DNA of 64,000 nucleotides from DATCJY01 sp036562565 (GTDB taxonomy: Bacteria; Bacteroidota; Bacteroidia; Flavobacteriales_D; Sanyastnellaceae), in the NCBI GenBank assembly GCA_036562565.1, contig DATCJY010000066.1:1-64000 (forward strand), in the 5' to 3' direction. Position 1 is the stretch's first letter, and each line of letters starts with the position of its first letter. Below the pieces are notes generated by a model. The model made no database searches. It saw nothing but the letters and a program-made list of their open reading frames with translations, and was not told the origin of the DNA. The position numbers and the translations under genes are program-made. Of this stretch, positions 58,892 to 64,000 are shown piece by piece.

Positions 58892-59896
58892 TTATTCCAT
58901 ATCACTCGAATTGATTTGCTGCCAAATCATATCCTTCAATTTATCGATATTAAATCCGGTAACAGCAGATATGAAAATATGAGGAACGTCTTCCGGAAGC
59001 AATGGCTCCATTTGTTTCATCATTTCTTCATCCATCATATCACACTTGGTGATGGCTAGCAAACGCTTCTTATCCAACAACTCTGGATTGTATCTTCTCA
59101 ATTCATCCAACAAGATATGGTATTCGGCACGGATGTCCTTGGAGTCGCATGCAATCATGAACAACAACGATGAGTTGCGCTCAATGTGGCGCAAAAAACG
59201 ATGCCCAAGTCCTTTGCCTTCGGCAGCCCCCTCAATGATACCGGGGATATCAGCCATCACAAACGAGCGGTCATCTCTATAACGCACCATCCCTAAATTG
59301 GGTACAAGCGTGGTGAAAGGATAATCGGCAATCTCCGGCTTAGCAGCACTTACAACAGACAGCAAGGTACTCTTACCCGCATTGGGGAAACCTACTAATC
59401 CTACATCTGCAAGCACCTTCAACTCTAGAATCTTCCATTCTTCTCGGCCCGGTTCACCCGGCTGTGCATAGTCCGGTGCCTGATTGGTCGCGGTTTTGAA
59501 ATGGTCATTGCCCAATCCGCCTCTACCTCCGGGTACAAGGATAAACTCTTGCCCGTGCTCGGTGATTTCGGCAACTATTTCACCTGTTTCAAAATCCTTG
59601 GCGACCGTGCCCAGCGGAACTTCCAAAATTTCATCTCTACCCTGTCGGCCGGTCTTGCGCGCTCCGCTACCACTTTCACCCGACTCTGCAATAACATGTT
59701 TGCGATACTTGAGGTGGAGCAAAGTCCATACATGGCTGCTACCTCGGATAATGACGTGGCCACCACGGCCTCCATCTCCACCATCTGGACCTCCGCGTGG
59801 AACGAATTTTTCTCTTCTGAAATGACGGCTTCCAGCGCCACCCGCACCGGAGCGGCAGCAAATCTTTACGTAGTCAACAAAATTGGAATCTGCCAT
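58892..59896 (-). CDS. obg: GTPase Obg
   Basis: This 334-residue protein has the N-terminal Obg fold (FVDYVKICCRSGAGGAGSRH; GGPDGGDGGRGGHVI) and a GTPase domain with G1 GFPNAGKSTLL, G3 VMADIPGII and G4 ITKCDMM. Obg couples GTP binding to 50S assembly and stress response. The C-terminal OCT domain of some firmicutes is absent, as usual in this phylum. It lies downstream of adk (60549-59974) with a 77-nt gap on the same strand. The start at 59896 (MADSNFVDYVKICCRSG) matches the family. Confidence 0.96.
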   Translation of the reverse strand: MADSNFVDYVKICCRSGAGGAGSRHFRREKFVPRGGPDGGDGGRGGHVIIRGSSHVWTLLHLKYRKHVIAESGESGSGARKTGRQGRDEILEVPLGTVAKDFETGEIVAEITEHGQEFILVPGGRGGLGNDHFKTATNQAPDYAQPGEPGREEWKILELKVLADVGLVGFPNAGKSTLLSVVSAAKPEIADYPFTTLVPNLGMVRYRDDRSFVMADIPGIIEGAAEGKGLGHRFLRHIERNSSLLFMIACDSKDIRAEYHILLDELRRYNPELLDKKRLLAITKCDMMDEEMMKQMEPLLPEDVPHIFISAVTGFNIDKLKDMIWQQINSSDME

Positions 59897-59973
59897 AACA
59901 TAGAATATAAAACGCGCTCAACCGAATTCTGGTTGAGCGCACAAAGATGATATTAAAAAATAGAATTACAGTC

Positions 59974-60549
59974 TTAAACCTCTACCCCTATAGCTGCATA
60001 CAAGCGCTCGGAGATTTCTTCAATGGAACCGATACCGTTGATTCCCTTGTACTTGCCCTGTGCTTTATAATACTCGGCAACAGGTGCCGTCTCTCTGTTA
60101 TAGACATTGATTCTGTTCTGTATAATGGCCGGATCGGCATCATCAGCGCGCCCGCTGGTCTTGGCTCGGTTGAGCAAACGTGCCTTCAATTCTTCTTCAT
60201 CGACTTCCAAGGCCAACATGCATGTGATTTCGGTTCCTTTGGATTTGAGAAAGGCATCCAAAGCTTCAGCCTGTGTAGACGTTCTCGGGAAACCATCAAA
60301 AATAAACCCTTTGGCATCAGGATATTTATTGACCTCGCTCTCAAGCATGCTAATCGTGACACTATCCGGAACAAGGGAGCCCTTGTCCATATAGCTCTTC
60401 GCCAACATTCCAAGTTCGGTCTCGCCTTTGATATTGGCTCTAAAGATGTCACCCGTACTGAGGTGCTTTAGGCCGTATTTCTTTATGAGGTTCTCCGATT
60501 GAGTTCCCTTTCCTGCTCCCGGAGGACCGAAGAGTACAATGTTCAACAT
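59974..60549 (-). CDS. adk: Adenylate kinase
   Basis: This 191-residue enzyme converts ATP and AMP to two ADP. The P-loop is FGPPGAGKGTQSENL, followed by the AMP-binding KHLSTGDIFRANI, DGFPRTSTQAEAL, and a short LID (KTSGRADDADPAIIQNR). The short LID without Cys ligands places it in the short-type group. It is upstream of obg and may share its transcript. A purine-rich stretch precedes the start. Confidence 0.97.
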   Translation of the reverse strand: MLNIVLFGPPGAGKGTQSENLIKKYGLKHLSTGDIFRANIKGETELGMLAKSYMDKGSLVPDSVTISMLESEVNKYPDAKGFIFDGFPRTSTQAEALDAFLKSKGTEITCMLALEVDEEELKARLLNRAKTSGRADDADPAIIQNRINVYNRETAPVAEYYKAQGKYKGINGIGSIEEISERLYAAIGVEV

Positions 60550-60742
60550 GGCGATAATCCGTTTTTACTTTGAAATTTTGAAAGATGCGAAGGTAAGCAT
60601 CCAAGTGGCTTTTTTAATCAGGATTATATCCTCCCACCCAAAATTGGGTTCCTGCGCAAGCTCTAGATGGCCACGACTCGGCATCCGACAAGCTCCTTAA
60701 CTTACACTTAAATTACTGAACATCACCAACGTGCAAAACCAC

Positions 60743-60750
60743 TACCTTTG
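60743..60750 (+). promoter_or_regulatory. -7 element of the EF-hand-like gene
   Basis: TACCTTTG matches TAnnTTTG exactly, and transcription would start about 29 nt upstream of the ATG at 60786. The -33 TTG is not evident. The 236-bp gap to adk holds no other clear feature. Confidence 0.5.
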
Positions 60751-60785
60751 GCAGGTATTCTTAAAATCATAAAAACTAAAAACAA

Positions 60786-61220
60786 ATGACAGACAATTTG
60801 AAAGAACTCATCAAAAAATTGGGACAGGATAGCGTAATAAATAATCCTGAAATTCCCAATGAACAAAACGAAGCTGTACTCGCTTCTGCCGAAATGGCCA
60901 TCATCAACGGATTGCAAAAACTTGTGTCACAAGGCAAAAAGGATGAGCTTGCGCATATGGCAGCCGACCCTAACAGTGCCGAAGCGCAACAACTTCAGAG
61001 TGGTTTTGTGCAAAACCTGATTGACAAGCTGAGTATCAAACAAGAAACCGCGAAGCACATCGCTACTTCACTTATCCCTCAAATCCTTGCGCGATTCAAT
61101 ATGGGCGCTAATGGTTTCGACATCACCGGTCTGCAAGCTTTGCTAACCAAAACCGGTTTGGACAAAGATGGTGACGGAAATGTGGACTTGAACGATTTGA
61201 AAAAGATGATCGGCTTCTAA
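60786..61220 (+). CDS. Small helical protein with EF-hand-like loop
   Basis: This 144-residue protein has no signal peptide. It is mostly helical, with an Ala- and Gln-rich middle resembling DUF937-type proteins (EMAIINGLQKLVSQG, then SLIPQILARFN). Near the end, DKDGDGNVDLND forms a 12-residue calcium-binding loop with Asp at positions 1, 3 and 5, Gly at 6 and Asp at 12 (a canonical EF-hand has Glu there). The gene has its own promoter and terminator. Function is unknown; calcium binding is inferred from the loop. Confidence 0.75.
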   Translation: MTDNLKELIKKLGQDSVINNPEIPNEQNEAVLASAEMAIINGLQKLVSQGKKDELAHMAADPNSAEAQQLQSGFVQNLIDKLSIKQETAKHIATSLIPQILARFNMGANGFDITGLQALLTKTGLDKDGDGNVDLNDLKKMIGF

Positions 61221-61246
61221 GCATACTGCTTGAATCAAAAAACAAA

Positions 61247-61275
61247 AAGGCCGAAACAAATGTTTCGGCCTTTTT
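61247..61275 (+). terminator. Terminator between the EF-hand-like gene and accD
   Basis: GGCCGAAACA and TGTTTCGGCC (61249-61270) form a perfect 10-bp stem, with A-runs before and T-runs after. It probably serves both the plus-strand gene and the convergent accD. Confidence 0.93.
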
Positions 61276-61295
61276 CATATCGAAAACTTTTTCAA

Positions 61296-62144
61296 TTATG
61301 ATACCTTCATCATTTGCAGGGAAAGAGCAAGCTTGTTTTTGAGCTCTTTTCTGTCCACGATGTAATCGAGGAATCCGTGCTCCAATACAAACTCAGCACT
61401 TTGGAATCCTTCAGGAAGATCTTTACCGATGGTCTCTCTCACAACGCGAGGTCCGGCAAAACCTATCAACGCTTTGGGCTCGGCAATATTGATATCTCCA
61501 AGCATCGCGAATGAAGCTGTTACCCCTCCGGTTGTAGGATCTGTGAGGATGGATACGTAAGGCAATTTAGCCTCTGCAAGCTGTGTGAGCTTGGCAGAAG
61601 TCTTTGCCATTTGCATAAGCGAGAATCCAGCCTCCATCATCCTTGCGCCACCTGATTTGGAGATACACACAAAAGGACAATTGTTCTTGATGGCTTCATC
61701 CACTCCAATAGCAAACTTCTCACCTACAACGGAGCCCATGGAACCACCGATAAATCCGAAATCCATACACGCCACCACCGTGGTGATGCCATTGATATCA
61801 CCAATGGCTACGCGTATTGCATCCTTCAAGCCAGTTTTGGCAATGGTGGTCTTAATACGATCCTTATAACTTTTGGTATCTACGAATTCCAATGGGTCAG
61901 CACTGATGAGATTAGCTGCAATCTCATCGTATTCGTGCTCATCAAAGAGAATAGAGAAATATTCCAATGACCCAATTTTTTCATGGTAGTTACATTTTTC
62001 GCACACCCAATTATTGTCTGCAAATGCTTCAGTGGTAACTACATTCTTACACTCAGGACATTTATGCCAAAGTCCTTCGGGTATCTCTTTCTTCTCTTTG
62101 CTTTTGGTAGTTACACCCTGTATCTTTCTTTTAAACCAACTCAT
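61296..62144 (-). CDS. accD: Acetyl-CoA carboxylase, carboxyltransferase beta subunit
   Basis: This 282-residue subunit of acetyl-CoA carboxylase makes malonyl-CoA for fatty acid synthesis. An N-terminal zinc ribbon (CPECKNVV and VCEKCNYHE) is followed by the crotonase-like carboxyltransferase core (SGGARMMEAGFSLMQMAKTS; LTDPTTGGVTASFAMLGD; GFAGPRVVRETIGKDLP). The length is that of AccD. A perfect inverted repeat (62173-62191) lies 28 nt upstream of the start. It is convergent with the EF-hand-like gene and shares the terminator. Confidence 0.96.
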   Translation of the reverse strand: MSWFKRKIQGVTTKSKEKKEIPEGLWHKCPECKNVVTTEAFADNNWVCEKCNYHEKIGSLEYFSILFDEHEYDEIAANLISADPLEFVDTKSYKDRIKTTIAKTGLKDAIRVAIGDINGITTVVACMDFGFIGGSMGSVVGEKFAIGVDEAIKNNCPFVCISKSGGARMMEAGFSLMQMAKTSAKLTQLAEAKLPYVSILTDPTTGGVTASFAMLGDINIAEPKALIGFAGPRVVRETIGKDLPEGFQSAEFVLEHGFLDYIVDRKELKNKLALSLQMMKVS

Positions 62145-62172
62145 TTTCTGTGTAGTATGTATTGAACAGGCT

Positions 62173-62191
62173 GACTAATTCATAATTAGTC
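62173..62191 (-). promoter_or_regulatory. Inverted repeat in the accD leader
   Basis: GACTAATT and AATTAGTC are perfect 8-bp arms around CAT. The site lies 28 nt upstream of the accD ATG, a position suited to an operator for a fatty-acid regulator or to a leader hairpin. A weakly matching -7 box (CATATTTG on the minus strand) is just upstream. Confidence 0.5.
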
Positions 62192-62389
62192 CTTGAATTA
62201 TCAGCGCACAAATATGTACGTAAATGTAGTTTTTCCGAATCAAAAAAAACACTTCTCCAACTAGCGTTGTCCCCATCCCAAACCTTGCGCTTTCATTTTA
62301 AGTGATGAAAATCAACCCAAAAGATGACTCCTATCAAAGCATGCACAGTTAGTGACCTACACATTTGTCGCATCAATAAACTATACATC

Positions 62390-62794
62390 ATGCCTCACTC
62401 AAATTACACCTACATTACCCACATGAGCAATGAACACAGCAGCTGGATGCGCGGCATTGCTTTCTATCGGGATGAAATCAAAATTTTGCTTGAAAGGCTC
62501 AACGAGCTCACAACCGACAAGACGTGTAAGGCCGGTGCAGATCAAATCGAACAATACCACAATCAAATCCTCAATTATCAGAACACCATGGCCGAATTGG
62601 AGCAAGACATCCAAGCCAACTTCAAACTGATTGAAAGTGATTTGGAAAAAAGGGAATTACATGTAAGCAATAGTGCGATGGCTCAGGCGGACTCATTGCG
62701 CAACCGTTATATAGAGGTAGAGAAATCCTTCAATGAGTTCCGTCATGCATTCAACAGGTTTTTATGTGATAATATGGAAGTAGTGCTGAAGTAA
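62390..62794 (+). CDS. Small coiled-coil protein of unknown function
   Basis: This protein (about 134 residues) is dominated by helix. It has heptad-like spacing from about residue 25 onward (IKILLERLNELT; QYHNQILNYQNTMAELEQDI; LRNRYIEVEKSFNEFRHAF). There is no signal peptide or recognised domain. The ATG at 62390 is used here; one at 62423 (MSNEHSSWMRGIAFYRDE) is also possible and may be the true start. It lies between accD and the PfkB gene, with a terminator after it. I do not recognise the family. Confidence 0.6.
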   Translation: MPHSNYTYITHMSNEHSSWMRGIAFYRDEIKILLERLNELTTDKTCKAGADQIEQYHNQILNYQNTMAELEQDIQANFKLIESDLEKRELHVSNSAMAQADSLRNRYIEVEKSFNEFRHAFNRFLCDNMEVVLK

Positions 62795-62833
62795 CACCGG
62801 GGGTTCATTACATTTTAGCATGCTTTCAAAACA

Positions 62834-62866
62834 CAAAAGGCCTCGCAGTGCAAGGCCTTTTGTTAT
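62834..62866 (+). terminator. Terminator between the coiled-coil gene and the PfkB gene
   Basis: CAAAAGGCCT and AAGGCCTTTTG pair around an 8-nt loop, followed by a TTATTT run. With the A-run on its left side it may serve both the plus-strand coiled-coil gene and the convergent PfkB gene. Confidence 0.85.
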
Positions 62867-62894
62867 TTATTTCCATCAATATAATATTGACATA

Positions 62895-63821
62895 TTATGC
62901 TTCCATTTCGATTTCGAAATCGGTAAGTGCTACAAATTGCTCGATACGTTCTGCAATTTCGTCTGCAGTTACTTCGAGCAAACGCTCCGGACCAAATTTC
63001 TCACATGTGAACGAAGCCATAGCAGAACCCACAATCACAGCACGTTTCATATTCTCAAATGAAATATTGTGGCTCTTAGCAAGATAACCGATGAAACCAC
63101 CGGCAAATGTGTCACCGGCACCTGTTGGGTCAAGTACTTCTTCCAAAGGAAGAGCAGGAGCAAAAAAGATATTGTTTTGGTCAAACAACAAAGCACCGTG
63201 CTCCCCTTTCTTAATGATGAGATACTTTGGTCCAAATGACAAAATCTTACGCGCTGCTTTTACAAGCGAATATTCATTTGCTAGTTGACGAGCTTCTTCA
63301 TCATTGATGGTAAGTACATCCACCTTGGCAATAACTTTCATCAAATCATCCATTGCGGAGTCCATCCAAAAGTTCATCGTGTCCATCACGATGAGTTTTG
63401 GGCGCACTTTGATTTGATTCAACACACTCATTTGAACTGTGGGAGCAAGGTTTCCAAGCATGAGGAAATCACATGTCTGGTAGCTCTCCGGCAATACCGG
63501 ATTGAAAGTGGCCAACACGTTGAGGTCGGTAACAAGTGTGTCTCGAGAGTTCAAATCGTAATGGTATTTACCTGCCCAGTAAAATGATTTTTCACCTTGT
63601 TTGATTTGCAGACCTTGTTGATCAATACCCTTGTCCTTCATGGTTTGAAGGAAGTCCGTAGGGAAGTCTTCCCCTACTACGGATACCAATCCACTCTCTT
63701 TAATAAAGTGTGAAGCGGACAATGCAATGTACATAGCGGCACCTCCAATCACTTTGTCGCGTTTAGCGAATGGAGTTTCTATTGAGTCAAATGCCACAGT
63801 ACCAACGGATACGAGATTCAT
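62895..63821 (-). CDS. PfkB family carbohydrate/nucleoside kinase
   Basis: This 308-residue ribokinase-type enzyme opens MNLVSVGTVAFDSIETPF, followed by VIGGAAMYIALSASHF (the N-terminal PfkB signature GGA.) and the anion-hole/catalytic DPTGAGDTFAGGF at about residue 243. The lid region includes FYWAGKYHYD. Substrate cannot be assigned; in Bacteroidota such genes are often annotated as sugar kinases or adenosine kinase-like. It is convergent with the coiled-coil gene. Its start is 25 nt from a promoter for the divergent gene at the window edge. Confidence 0.88.
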   Translation of the reverse strand: MNLVSVGTVAFDSIETPFAKRDKVIGGAAMYIALSASHFIKESGLVSVVGEDFPTDFLQTMKDKGIDQQGLQIKQGEKSFYWAGKYHYDLNSRDTLVTDLNVLATFNPVLPESYQTCDFLMLGNLAPTVQMSVLNQIKVRPKLIVMDTMNFWMDSAMDDLMKVIAKVDVLTINDEEARQLANEYSLVKAARKILSFGPKYLIIKKGEHGALLFDQNNIFFAPALPLEEVLDPTGAGDTFAGGFIGYLAKSHNISFENMKRAVIVGSAMASFTCEKFGPERLLEVTADEIAERIEQFVALTDFEIEMEA

Positions 63822-63845
63822 AGAAAAAAAATTTTGCCAAAGATA

Positions 63846-63875
63846 TTGCTATTTTAAAAAAACGTTGTACTATTG
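63846..63875 (+). promoter_or_regulatory. Promoter of the gene at the right edge
   Basis: TTG (63846-63848), a 19-nt spacer and TACTATTG (63868-63875) match the consensus with one mismatch. Transcription would start near 63882. The leader up to 63960 contains an AAGGAC...ATCCTT inverted repeat near 63930. Confidence 0.55.
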
Positions 63876-63960
63876 CACCCCGTTTGACACGGAGCCCCTC
63901 TTTGAAACGCTGGTGTTCTAGTTTTGAAGGACAGAAAATCCTTCGGAATGGCTGATAGCA

Positions 63961-64000
63961 ATGGAGAAAGTTTCTCTTGATAAACGAAAGAGTTTACCAA
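63961..64000 (+). CDS. Start of an unidentified gene, cut by the window end
   Basis: An ATG at 63961 opens MEKVSLDKRKSLP and stays open to the window edge. It lies about 80 nt downstream of a good promoter. Too little is visible to name it; an alternative ATG at 63949 in another frame stops after ten codons. Confidence 0.4.
   Translation, partial: MEKVSLDKRKSLP

Overview
The window looks like a chromosomal segment of a Bacteroidota bacterium, probably near the Chitinophagales/Sphingobacteriales side of the phylum. Five kinds of evidence point there: several promoters fit the Bacteroidota pattern (TTG, about 19 nt, TAnnTTTG); there are type IX secretion (T9SS) C-terminal domains of both type A and type B; methionine synthase is split into two genes; there are PUR-like (DUF3276), DUF4199 and beta-flower repeat proteins; and there is a Nudix-type sugar regulator. 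No insertion sequence, prophage, integron or CRISPR array is visible. Genus and species cannot be read from the sequence.

Layout. 1-9000: partial S4-domain gene, rifamycin ADP-ribosyltransferase (arr), pdhB, a dipeptide epimerase, a polyprenyl-phosphate-type glycosyltransferase, a DUF4199 membrane protein, the SRP RNA, an RlmI-like methyltransferase, recQ and era. 9000-13200: initiator tRNA with its own promoter and terminator, a GT-C membrane glycosyltransferase, a tetrapyrrole-methylase-family methyltransferase, a PUR-like protein and a secreted TPR protein. 13443-17396: a 1317-residue T9SS type B surface protein with Ig-like/PKD repeats. 17700-24700: topoisomerase IV (parE, parC), a GNAT enzyme, a beta-flower repeat protein, a DinB-like protein and a Crp/Fnr regulator. 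24700-32710: uvrA, then a likely sugar-metabolism operon (pfkA, gap, BadF-type kinase, methylglyoxal synthase-like gene, HAD phosphatase/mutase). Facing it is a Nudix-type regulator with a long palindrome between them, translationally coupled to a CotH/lamin-tail T9SS protein.

35100-47300: cca, kdsC, a DUF2520 protein, a NUDIX hydrolase and pyrE whose start codons share one CATG, an SRPBCC protein, an M61 peptidase, a PafA-type phosphatase, a DUF4139 protein, lpxK and a TlpA-like lipoprotein. 47300-53800: a methionine/SAM module. A SAM-I riboswitch leads metH-N, metH-C and metF on the minus strand, and metK is read divergently. 53900-58800: a MoeB/ThiF-rhodanese fusion, then a three-gene surface cassette in which two collagen-like proteins with the same N-terminal domain flank a small T9SS cargo protein. 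58900-64000: obg, adk, an EF-hand-like protein, accD, a coiled-coil protein, a PfkB kinase and the first codons of a gene that runs off the end.

Most of the window is housekeeping. The most promising parts for new biology are the collagen-like cassette (55423-58805), the Nudix regulator/palindrome/glycolysis arrangement (27741-34998), the methylglyoxal synthase homologue without its catalytic aspartate, and the CATG-shared divergent start codons.
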